From: a virus
DNA: 43,323 bases
Direction: 5' to 3' (one strand)
Virus record (IMG/VR): IMGVR_UViG_3300031539_000094
Span: 1 to 43,323 of that record
A program made the position numbers and the translations under genes. Below, piece after piece: positions 9,222 through 16,377 of the stretch (position 1 is the first letter of the stretch; each line of letters begins with the position of its first letter). The notes under the pieces are model-generated. The model saw nothing but the letters and a program-made list of their open reading frames with translations, did no database searches and was not told where the DNA came from.

Positions 9222-9614
9222 TCAGTTCTCCTTTAACTGTTTCGTCCAATATCCCATCGGGCACGTTGACTCCTGCGCCGCGATGTATTTTCTAAACCAG
9301 CATTCGACGCCGCGCGTCTCTTGCAACATGCGGCGGTATCTCACCGAGCAATCCAGTCCGTCGCCCGTACACGCGTCGCAGGCGGCCCGGCGTTCGGCGA
9401 CGTAGGACGGAACCGGCCTCACCTGCACGGTCGCCTTCCCTTCCGGCACGAATCCCCACGCCTTCCCGTGCGGACAAACGAAGTCAGGTGCGCCTTCTGG
9501 CAACGTGAACGCCGTCGCCAGCCCCACCCGCCATACTCGACCACCTTCCAAAGAGCGGCAGACCCGACAGTGAACATTCGCTTGGCAGTTTAGACTGCTT
9601 GTAAAATCCCTCAC
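9222..9614 (-). CDS. Cysteine-rich small protein of the tail operon
   Basis: 130 residues, GTG start at 9614 inside a GTGA overlap with the preceding gene. It contains paired cysteines (HCRVC near residue 16, CDACTG near 85, and single Cys near the end) suggesting a metal-binding or disulphide-stabilised fold. The preceding gene is also Cys-rich. No family recognised. Confidence 0.55.
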   Translation of the reverse strand: MRDFTSSLNCQANVHCRVCRSLEGGRVWRVGLATAFTLPEGAPDFVCPHGKAWGFVPEGKATVQVRPVPSYVAERRAACDACTGDGLDCSVRYRRMLQETRGVECWFRKYIAAQESTCPMGYWTKQLKEN

Positions 9615-10120
9615 GATAACACCACAGTTGCAACATCAGGCGCACACGCACCGTCACCGTTCAATGTAAATGTTCCAGTAAGGCGTCCATTAACACAAGA
9701 GACCAGCCCGGTAATGTCCGTCGCCTTTGTTACCACACGCTGAATGCAAGATGCCCAACAAAGACAGGTATCGTCGTTGGCTCCATAGGTGGGGCCTGCG
9801 ACATTAACCACCAAAACGGCACAAAAGGTTTTAGTCTCGGAGCAATATCCTATACACAAGACCCATCCATTAGTGGGGAACGTAACATCGCCAAACCACT
9901 CACAGCCGCAAGGTCCATGGTCGTAAGTGCTAGACAAAATTGCCGTTCCTTCTGGAGTCCAACAAGTACCTCCTCCTGAATGAGTTATCGTTGCAACATA
10001 ATCTGTCCCAGTACATTCCACACAGACATCGCCGCAGCAGCAGTCATCCGCCGTGGCGACTTTGCCCGCCGCGCTCACCAGCACCTTGCCGCCGACGAGT
10101 TGAACTTTACCGTCGCTCAT
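9611..10120 (-). CDS. Cysteine-rich virion-operon protein (16 Cys in 169 aa)
   Basis: ATG 10120 is preferred because it forms an ATGA overlap with the upstream stop; an upstream GTG at 10126 is an alternative. The N-terminal quarter is a small beta-hairpin domain (GKVQLVGGKVLVSAAGKV). The rest carries 16 cysteines in tight pairs and triplets (DDCCCGDVCVEC, GPCGCEW, CLCWASC). Such density implies disulphide cross-linking in the mature virion or metal binding. Because cytosolic assembly is reducing, disulphides would form only after release. I do not recognise a family. Confidence 0.6.
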   Translation of the reverse strand: MSDGKVQLVGGKVLVSAAGKVATADDCCCGDVCVECTGTDYVATITHSGGGTCWTPEGTAILSSTYDHGPCGCEWFGDVTFPTNGWVLCIGYCSETKTFCAVLVVNVAGPTYGANDDTCLCWASCIQRVVTKATDITGLVSCVNGRLTGTFTLNGDGACAPDVATVVLS

Positions 10121-10692
10121 GGGCACACATCCGTTTGCTCTATCTCGCTGAAACAGACGAGGAGTTTCAGTGTCTCTCCATCATACGCCGCGAGGCCGTA
10201 GGAATTGTCCGGCGCTTGCGTGTAAATGGTTTTCGTGTACCGGGCGCGCTGCGGAGCAACCGTCGTTCCTAGTGAGTTCCCGTACAAGTCCTTGACGGTG
10301 TAGGTCCACGAACAGTTAGAGCCACCGGGGTCTGGCGCTCCGGCATAACCGCCATCTTTCGTGACCTTGACGGCGAACACTTCCAATCGCAACAACAATC
10401 CGTCGTCGCGCAAGTCGCCTGAGCGCGGTCCGGCATCCCCTCCTACCTTGTCGCGGAGTTCTTTAATCTCCTGGTCCACGGACTCGGCAAATCGCGTCAG
10501 GCTGTCGGGGTCAGGAACCTCCGGCATAGAGGACAGAATGCCCTTGAACGCCTTGTGCCATTCAATGAGTCCCTTGACATCTTCGCTCTCCGCCGGAACA
10601 GGTATCTGGCGCAGTTGGTCCAGCGTGTCGAGCAGGGCCGCGTACCCGCCCTCAAAGTCGGCGATATTTTGCGTGTCAGGCAAGGTAGCCAT
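10117..10692 (-). CDS. Hypothetical tail-operon protein, helical N-terminus and beta C-terminus
   Basis: 191 residues from ATG 10692, which lies 17 nt inside the 3' end of the preceding gene; TTG 10704 is an alternative start. Residues ~5-85 are helical (ADFEGGYAALLDTLDQL, FAESVDQEIKELRDKVGG). Residues ~100-190 are beta-rich with the motif WTYTVKDLYGNSLG, common in phage virion proteins of environmental origin. It overlaps the next gene by ATGA. No function assigned. Confidence 0.6.
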   Translation of the reverse strand: MATLPDTQNIADFEGGYAALLDTLDQLRQIPVPAESEDVKGLIEWHKAFKGILSSMPEVPDPDSLTRFAESVDQEIKELRDKVGGDAGPRSGDLRDDGLLLRLEVFAVKVTKDGGYAGAPDPGGSNCSWTYTVKDLYGNSLGTTVAPQRARYTKTIYTQAPDNSYGLAAYDGETLKLLVCFSEIEQTDVCP

Positions 10693-12049
10693 CCAATAAA
10701 GCAAACGAGACCCTAGAGTCCGTGAACGGCATATCTGTCAAGGCCCCCGTCGGGTTATCGGGCATCCAAAAGGCCGTCGTTATTGACTGTTCCGAAGGCG
10801 TCCCATCCACCTTACTAATTATGGACCGTTCTATGTCGTACTTTTGCAACTGGACTTGGGTTCTTGTATCCCATCCCGCAGGGTCGTAGGCCAGTCCCAT
10901 GATGCAGTCAAAGAGAAGTCCGGTTCCCCATTTTCGCTGATAGAAGTTGAACCTGTTGAACCACAACTTCCCTGCCGTCACCCCAAAGATGTTGGTGCAG
11001 GTGTTGCTGTTAATCAGCCCCACCAAGGCCCGAACCGCATTCAGATTGGAAGTATCCAAGAGCGCACGAATTTGGAAAATGGCCCTGGTCAAGGGTTTTC
11101 CATTGTTCCCTAAGACCTTGACCCACTTCATCGGAACCCGGCCCTTGCCCTCCACGTCTTTGTAATACACTTGGTCAATGCGCACGGCGGGATCGGTATC
11201 GGGAACCACGTCATTGTTCCACAGCACAATCGTCGAGGCTTCGCATTCGAGGATGCCTTTGTTGATAACAATGGTCTCGCCGATGGGCGCGTAGGAATCA
11301 TACTGACAAGTGATTTTCGCCAGGCCGACGCGCCAACGACGTTCGACTTGCTTCTCGCGCAGGAGCGCGTACTGCCAGTTGCCGGTCGCCGCCATCGGCG
11401 TCAGTTCTGGAAACATGGACTCCGCCAACGCCTCGGCCACCGAGTCCACGCAGAGAAACGTCCGCGTTCCAAGATGGCGGCCCTTGCGTCCGGTCAATGG
11501 CTTGCGTTCGATCTCCGTCATCGCCCAAATCTTGTAAGTGATGGTCCCGGTCGGCAGCGGGTCCCAAGCCTTTGCTACTGTGACGACCCCGGCCGTGGTG
11601 TGCGACAGGATAGGTCGCCATTGGCCCGCGCCCGCCGTGGCGGTGACGATGTTGATGGCGTAGTCCACATACAGATTCGCTGCCCAGGTTAGGCCGGTGC
11701 TTAACGTCGAGGCCCCGACCGCCGTAGCCGTTCCAGACACGGCGGAAATGCCGGTGTCGTAGGGCCGCTTCGGTTTCTGATACTGGACCCCCGTCAGATA
11801 GGCCCCATAATCTGGAGCCTTGGCAGCCAAGGCAGACCCCGTGGCCGTAACGACGTAATCCCACGGAGCGCATTCGCCTTCGCGCGCGTCGCCTAGTTGC
11901 GGAACCTGGGCGGGTTGATAGGCGGGCGGAAGTCCGAAATCCTGGAAAATTGTGTAATCTTCCAGCGTCTCGTCGTAACGGAGCGATTCGGGGACCGCAC
12001 GAACGTTCGCCGCCAAAATCCCAAGTTGGCCGTCAGTCATCGCGGTCAC
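10676..12049 (-). CDS. Tail/connector protein of unknown fold carrying the GAGQW beta module
   Basis: 457 residues, GTG start 12049 in a GTGA overlap with the tail tubular gene; ATG 12040 is an alternative. Residues ~105-170 hold the module shared with 12046-12849 and 1342-1917 (TWAANLYVDYAINIV...GAGQWRPILSHTTAGVVTV...TITYKIW). The rest is mixed alpha/beta with no signal peptide. Its place directly after the tail tubular protein corresponds to tail tubular protein B or a tail hub in T7-like phages, but it is shorter and I cannot recognise that family in it. Confidence 0.65.
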   Translation of the reverse strand: MTAMTDGQLGILAANVRAVPESLRYDETLEDYTIFQDFGLPPAYQPAQVPQLGDAREGECAPWDYVVTATGSALAAKAPDYGAYLTGVQYQKPKRPYDTGISAVSGTATAVGASTLSTGLTWAANLYVDYAINIVTATAGAGQWRPILSHTTAGVVTVAKAWDPLPTGTITYKIWAMTEIERKPLTGRKGRHLGTRTFLCVDSVAEALAESMFPELTPMAATGNWQYALLREKQVERRWRVGLAKITCQYDSYAPIGETIVINKGILECEASTIVLWNNDVVPDTDPAVRIDQVYYKDVEGKGRVPMKWVKVLGNNGKPLTRAIFQIRALLDTSNLNAVRALVGLINSNTCTNIFGVTAGKLWFNRFNFYQRKWGTGLLFDCIMGLAYDPAGWDTRTQVQLQKYDIERSIISKVDGTPSEQSITTAFWMPDNPTGALTDMPFTDSRVSFALLDGYLA

Positions 12050-12849
12050 GCGCGCGCCTCATTCCATGTCTCGTCATGGTCAACTCTCGATGTTTCTACA
12101 AGATTAACTAACCTGGCCTGGGCTAATGCCGCCGTCAATTCCGCGTTCAACTGTGGAATCATAACCTTGTCCAACATGAGTGGTCTGCACAACTTGGCCG
12201 CCAGTGACAAAACTAACACTTCCACGAACAGCGGATCGAACAGGGCGGGGTCGGTGATCTGTTGAACGTACTTAACGTACACATTGTCGTCGTCGGATTT
12301 CAGACGAGGGCCGGTCAACTCGTAACCTTCATCGGCCACGCTGGTCTTGACGATGCGCAGGCAATCACTCGGCAATGAGTATCGGTAATCGTATGGCGTC
12401 GGCGGGTAGTATTGCCATACTTCATAGGTGCTGGTGCTGTCGGGTACAGTAGTGAAGGCATTGGTGACGGTCAGATAAGTCGCGGCGGTGTCGGCGATAT
12501 CTCGAATCTGCCCCGACCCCGTGCCGCCCGTTATCCACAAATAGTAGTTGGTGTTGTAGGCATCCGGCGTCCACGACTTTCCGGTGTCGTAGAGCAGGAG
12601 CGTCGTGTTACCCGTTCCCGTGGACGTGCCGGAAACCGTTGCCGAATCTACCGCCAAATTGGCCCAGACGGTCGCAAATCGCCAGGTGTGCGACCGGAGC
12701 AACGAATCGCGCGTCTGCTCGTAAAACAGGGTGCATTGCTCTGCCGCCAGTTTCGCCGCAGGGGGCGTGGTGTCGGTCAAGGTCGTTATCTGTGTGTGCC
12801 CCAGCCTACCGAGGCTCATGTTGCAGACTGCGACAGCCGTGAGTGCCAT
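12046..12849 (-). CDS. Tail tubular protein A-like head-tail connector protein (T7 gp11-type) with inserted module
   Basis: 267 residues; AAGGAG 8 nt before ATG 12849. The N-terminus ALTAVAVCNMSLGRLGHTQI, then TPPAAKLAAEQCTLFYEQ and RDSLLRSHTWRFAT, follows the T7 gp11 / tail tubular A pattern (Cys-Asn-x-x-L near the start, conserved Cys in the second helix, L-R-x-H-x-W-x-F-A). That family joins the portal ring to the tail. A ~80-residue insert (~65-148, GGTGSGQIRDI...PDSTSTYEVW) interrupts the fold after WRFAT and is the module repeated in other virion proteins here. The protein resumes with YDYRYSLPSDCLRI, the usual family continuation. Confidence 0.8.
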   Translation of the reverse strand: MALTAVAVCNMSLGRLGHTQITTLTDTTPPAAKLAAEQCTLFYEQTRDSLLRSHTWRFATVWANLAVDSATVSGTSTGTGNTTLLLYDTGKSWTPDAYNTNYYLWITGGTGSGQIRDIADTAATYLTVTNAFTTVPDSTSTYEVWQYYPPTPYDYRYSLPSDCLRIVKTSVADEGYELTGPRLKSDDDNVYVKYVQQITDPALFDPLFVEVLVLSLAAKLCRPLMLDKVMIPQLNAELTAALAQARLVNLVETSRVDHDETWNEARA

Positions 12850-12874
12850 CGGCGGCTCTCCTTATGGTCTATTT

Positions 12875-13144
12875 TCACGCCCCCGCGTGCCGTTCGGGAT
12901 ACCACGCCTGGTCCACAGTAGCCGTGGTCGCCGACACCGTTCCGGCCCCGTCCTGATCCGGCCATTCGATAGTGTCGAACGTGCCGGGATCGGTTGAAGA
13001 CGTGATCTCGGTCGTGTTGGCGGCCTGGAACTTGGCTACCATGTTGTTGAAATCGTCGAACGTCATTCCGCCTGGTCCCTTGAACGGGTTATTGCGGACG
13101 TACACGACGAACGCCCAAAATGCCTGGTTACATGATGCGGCCAT
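12875..13144 (-). CDS. Small conserved-looking virion-operon protein (89 aa)
   Basis: ATG 13144 is preceded by AAAGGAG with a 7-nt spacer.  The protein has a helical N-terminal half (NQAFWAFVVYVRNNPFKG, DDFNNMVAKFQAANTTE) and an acidic Asp/Thr-rich tail. It lies between the decoration-like gene and the connector gene, downstream of a strong RNA hairpin (13176-13210). Function unknown. Confidence 0.6.
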   Translation of the reverse strand: MAASCNQAFWAFVVYVRNNPFKGPGGMTFDDFNNMVAKFQAANTTEITSSTDPGTFDTIEWPDQDGAGTVSATTATVDQAWYPERHAGA

Positions 13145-13175
13145 TGCAAGACTCCTTTCGTGTTCGATGCGGCCC

Positions 13176-13210
13176 GGCAGGAGTCGCCATTAGGCTGGGC
13201 GACCCCTGCC
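13176..13210 (-). promoter_or_regulatory. Intergenic RNA hairpin after the capsid/decoration genes
   Basis: The minus-strand transcript can form a 13-bp stem (one G-U) from 13210-13198 and 13188-13176 around a 9-nt loop. No U-tract follows, so it is not a textbook terminator. It may be a partial attenuator or 3' stabiliser separating high-level capsid expression from the connector and tail genes. Confidence 0.55.
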
Positions 13211-13225
13211 CTTCCGCAAGTTTCT

Positions 13226-14002
13226 TTACCGACTGACCGTCAGGAAGATGAACGGCGGGTTATCGCTGCCGTTCCCTGTCCGGTCAATGACGTACCCGGC
13301 TACCTGATGCCCCGTCTCTCCCACGGCATCGTCGTAACCGCGAATCGAGCCGTTGCCCTGGAACACAACCGTGCGCCAGTTGGCCGTATCGGCTACCGGA
13401 GTTTCCGGCGTGGCCCACGTCGGACCCCACGTCTGAATCCAGCCATAGTGCCCGGCCGCAATCGCGGTCGTCGGGATACCGCCGAACGTGACGTATCCGC
13501 CATAGGTGCTGAGGACGCCCCCGCCGAGACTCGACCAGGGGTTATACATCAACTCGGCGAAACTGTTGACGGCCAACGTCCGCGTGAGCGGACCATCCAG
13601 CGTCAGGGTCGTTGCGGCCCCTGACGTGGCGGCGGTGTTGGCGATGATGCGACGGAACTGTTTGTTCGTCCCGTCCGGTTGACTGTAATACCCGCCGACC
13701 AGTTCGTTCTTGGCGAAGGCCGTGGTCGTCACCGTAATCGTGATCTGGTTGTCGCCGATGGCCTGCGCGGTCGCGGTTGCACAGCCCTTATACTGTGGGA
13801 AGAACGCCGCACCGAAACCCGGATTCAGGAGTTCAGTGGCATAACCGTACACGAACGAACGCTCGTCAATGTTGTGCCTTGTCCCGATGGCGGCCTGCGC
13901 CACGGCTCCCGTCCCGTACAAACCGAATTGGGTCGTATCCGTTCGGTTGGGGTCGACCTTCAGTTTGCCGGTAATGGTGTTGAGAAAATTGGTATAAGAC
14001 AT
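13226..14002 (-). CDS. Capsid decoration or minor virion protein candidate
   Basis: 258 residues; AAAGGAA 7 nt before ATG 14002. The protein is beta-rich with many Thr/Gly. The stretch VGGYYSQPDG...RRIIANTAATS...TLTLDGPL...FAELMYNPW resembles the module shared by other virion proteins and is common in capsid-adjacent proteins of environmental phages. It immediately follows the major capsid gene. Decoration is inferred from position. Confidence 0.6.
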   Translation of the reverse strand: MSYTNFLNTITGKLKVDPNRTDTTQFGLYGTGAVAQAAIGTRHNIDERSFVYGYATELLNPGFGAAFFPQYKGCATATAQAIGDNQITITVTTTAFAKNELVGGYYSQPDGTNKQFRRIIANTAATSGAATTLTLDGPLTRTLAVNSFAELMYNPWSSLGGGVLSTYGGYVTFGGIPTTAIAAGHYGWIQTWGPTWATPETPVADTANWRTVVFQGNGSIRGYDDAVGETGHQVAGYVIDRTGNGSDNPPFIFLTVSR

Positions 14003-14065
14003 TGTAGATTCCTTTCACTTGTCGTACTGGTTGTCCCTGGCTCCAACGGCCAAGGTTGCATTGGT

Positions 14066-14989
14066 TTACACCGTGTCGAGATTGATTTCGACGACCGCCG
14101 GGCCTTCGACCCGCGTCGCACCGATACTGAGCGTCGAAAACACCTGCGTCGAATTGAGCAGGTCCGCACGACGGTCCACGTTGACCTTCGGTTCCTCGGC
14201 CACGGCCAGAACAATGGCGTCCTGGGCAAAGGCGTAGCAGTTCGTCGCGCCGGTGTCCGTACCGTCGGCCGCAAGCCGCGTGGACTTGATGAACTTGAAC
14301 CCCATGTAGGTGTCAATCTGGCCCTGAGCCAACGCCTTGACCGTGTTGTAGTCCGAGGACTTCACTTCGGTCGTGTTCAGGAGTTGGTTCAGGTTGTAGG
14401 GGTTCGTGACGAAATACCGCTGCCGGGCATCGTCAATCTCGGCGTCGTCGAGCAGTTGTTTGCACGTCAACAACTTGGCGATGGTCAACGGCGTTTCCGT
14501 CAGGGCGGTGTGATTGCTGCCTGCGGCCACGATAACGCCGCTGGACCCGACGAGACGGCATTCGCCCACATCGTAGTTGTTGATGGTGGTCGTGCCGGTG
14601 TGGCCGCCATAGGCCGGCCCGCCGAGGGCCGCGATGATCACGTCGTCAATGACGCGATTCAGCGAGAACACCTGATTCTGGACATAGACCGATTGCGGGT
14701 CTATGAGGAGTTTCAGGCGGTCGTCGGTGTCAATGAGGTCGGCCGGCACGACGTAATCGGCCATAGACAACTTACGCCGAGTATGTGACGCATCGGAGAT
14801 TGGCGTTTCGCCGTGCCGAGCGCCGCGCAACTGCGCGTCTTTCGGACCCATGCGCTCGACGAACATGGTGTCGCCGGTAATGGATTCCATCCGGCAGGCC
14901 TGCCGCAACACAGACTGTTTCATCTGCGAGAGCAGCAGGATGTTGGCCTTGAACTGGTCAACAAAGGCAATTGGGATTTCGGTACTCAT
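14066..14989 (-). CDS. Major capsid protein (HK97-fold, podophage type)
   Basis: 307 residues; AAAGGAA 7 nt before ATG 14989. Features of HK97-fold podophage capsid proteins are visible: no delta domain, a helical start (IPIAFVDQFKANILLLSQMKQ), the block RRKLSMADYVVPADLIDTDD and SLNRVIDDVIIAALGG near residues 105-125 (spine helix), and a beta-rich end with TLSIGATRVEGPAVVEI. The gene lies after the scaffold and before the decoration candidate, the standard order. I am confident of the role from motif pattern plus context. Confidence 0.82.
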   Translation of the reverse strand: MSTEIPIAFVDQFKANILLLSQMKQSVLRQACRMESITGDTMFVERMGPKDAQLRGARHGETPISDASHTRRKLSMADYVVPADLIDTDDRLKLLIDPQSVYVQNQVFSLNRVIDDVIIAALGGPAYGGHTGTTTINNYDVGECRLVGSSGVIVAAGSNHTALTETPLTIAKLLTCKQLLDDAEIDDARQRYFVTNPYNLNQLLNTTEVKSSDYNTVKALAQGQIDTYMGFKFIKSTRLAADGTDTGATNCYAFAQDAIVLAVAEEPKVNVDRRADLLNSTQVFSTLSIGATRVEGPAVVEINLDTV

Positions 14990-15035
14990 GGGACAATTCC
15001 TTTCCGATTACTTTTTTGCTGTTACGGCACTCGGA

Positions 15036-15117
15036 AGGCTTGTCCCAGTGGGGCCTTTCCTACCTCGCGCGGTTAGCGGGCCGATTACGGCCATCTTCGG
15101 GGTCCGCCAGGGGCGGA
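15036..15117 (-). promoter_or_regulatory. Scaffold-capsid intergenic region with clustered small hairpins
   Basis: The 158-nt gap between the scaffold stop (15148) and the capsid start (14989) contains three short hairpins on the minus transcript: TCCGCC/GGCGGA with a 3-nt loop (15103-15117), GGCCG/CGGCC with a 4-nt loop (15079-15092) and AAGGC/GCCTT (15036-15058). None has a U-tract. They may be processing or stabilising elements that let capsid mRNA accumulate apart from scaffold mRNA; no clear promoter was found. Confidence 0.4.
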
Positions 15118-15147
15118 TTGTCCCACGTCACCCACGTTCAAGGGGCT

Positions 15148-15996
15148 TTACACTTGTCCTTGAGCGTTCTTAGACACAAACAACTTCTGGACGGCTTCGA
15201 CGGCCGCCTTGTGACCGGGATGATTCTTGTTGGTGTAGGCGTCCTGCATCATCAGTTCGTGAATCTTCACATCAATGTCTGCGGGAGTCGGGATCAACGA
15301 TCCCTTGACGCCATGCTCGGCGAACTTGCCGCCAAGCGTCGCCGCAAATCGGATGAAGTCGGGGTCGTTGCCAAACTTCTGCGTCAACCGCTCTTTGAGT
15401 TCATCGTTGCCCGCCGTGCCTTGTTCAATGGCGACGTTGCCGAGATGAACCTTCTGCTCGTAAGCCTTACCCCATTCCTTGTGCAGGCCGTCCTCCAGTT
15501 CCCGCATAGCCATTTCCTGGCCCGTGGTATGATTCTTCAGGGCCGCCATAGCGTTTTCGTTGTTGAAAGCGAACAGGGCTTCGGCTTGTTTCTTGTTCAG
15601 GCCAATCTTGTGGAACAACTCCTGTGCCTTGGAAACGAGTTCCTTGTCGTAGTATTCTTCGGGCAAGGTTTCGGGCCGTTTCAGGTTGTAGTCGGCGGCG
15701 GTCTTGGGCCGACCGCCCGCATTGTAAAACTCCTCCCATTCCCCGTCCGTCGAACTCTCACTGGGAATCGCCACTTTGTCCTTGCCGAGCATCCGTCTGG
15801 CACTGACCCAACTCTTAGCGAGACCCGTCACGTCCTTGAAATCCCGCAGGCTTTTCTCGCCCCGGATGTCCTCCGGCAAGGTCTCTTGCCAGTTCGTCAC
15901 AAACTTCCCGTCCTCGCCGATAATCGGGGTAGGGGTTGTCGTCGCCTCGGCTTCCGCCTCGACTTCGGTCTCTACTTGTCCGGTTTCCTCGCCCAT
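15148..15996 (-). CDS. Capsid scaffolding protein
   Basis: 282 residues; AAAGGAA upstream of ATG 15996. An acidic, low-complexity N-terminus (ETGQVETEVEAEAEATTTP) leads to a helical body. It contains the pattern KTAADYNLKRPETLPEEYYDKE and GLNKKQAEALFAFNNENAMA, as in many phage scaffold proteins of the 'DYxLxxPE..LPxE' type. Directly upstream of the major capsid gene. No protease domain is present. Confidence 0.75.
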   Translation of the reverse strand: MGEETGQVETEVEAEAEATTTPTPIIGEDGKFVTNWQETLPEDIRGEKSLRDFKDVTGLAKSWVSARRMLGKDKVAIPSESSTDGEWEEFYNAGGRPKTAADYNLKRPETLPEEYYDKELVSKAQELFHKIGLNKKQAEALFAFNNENAMAALKNHTTGQEMAMRELEDGLHKEWGKAYEQKVHLGNVAIEQGTAGNDELKERLTQKFGNDPDFIRFAATLGGKFAEHGVKGSLIPTPADIDVKIHELMMQDAYTNKNHPGHKAAVEAVQKLFVSKNAQGQV

Positions 15997-16015
15997 GAGT
16001 CACGTTCCTTTCCGG

Positions 16016-16228
16016 TTAGAGTGCCATTGCCAACAAGCGACGGATGTGTAAAATCACGGCCCGTCGACCCTCATTGAAAGCCGTTCCATGTGGATTATCG
16101 TCCACATACGTCATCATGTTTTCGTAGGTTTGCAGGGACAGGTCCGCCAGAACCCGTTGTCCGTCGGGACTTCCGAACGTGAACTGATAGTCCCGAATCA
16201 GTTGCTTCTTCTGTTCTTCGGGCGTCAT
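16016..16228 (-). CDS. Bbp19-like small phage protein
   Basis: 70 residues. The pattern F-x-x-x-F-G-S-P-D-G-Q-R-V-L-A-D-L near the start and FNEGRRAVILHIRRLL near the end matches the short Bbp19-type family found between portal and scaffold genes in podophages; its exact role is unknown. The ATG at 16228 overlaps the stop of the preceding 49-residue gene (ATGA), and GGGGAAGA gives a ribosome site. Confidence 0.65.
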   Translation of the reverse strand: MTPEEQKKQLIRDYQFTFGSPDGQRVLADLSLQTYENMMTYVDDNPHGTAFNEGRRAVILHIRRLLAMAL

Positions 16229-16374
16229 TTCTTCCCCGTCAAAAGGGTTTTCTTTTTCTTCCTACGCCAGCCCCTGCTCGACATTATGCCGTAAACGAAA
16301 TGGTCGGCCCGTTCGCCCTTAAACCCCTTCTTCTTGGCCTCGCGCTTAAGCGCCCGTTCCATTGCCAGCGGCAT
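16225..16374 (-). CDS. Short highly basic protein between portal and Bbp19-like gene
   Basis: 49 residues, beginning MPLAMERALKREAKKKGFKG and ending in a Lys-rich tail (RRKKKKTLLTGKK). It starts 3 nt after the portal stop and its TGA overlaps the next ATG (ATGA), so it is fully embedded in the operon. A short Lys-rich protein starting MPL at this position is seen next to the portal gene in many phages. Easily missed because of its length. It probably binds DNA or acts in head assembly (inference). Confidence 0.7.
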   Translation of the reverse strand: MPLAMERALKREAKKKGFKGERADHFVYGIMSSRGWRRKKKKTLLTGKK

Positions 16375-16377
16375 CGG

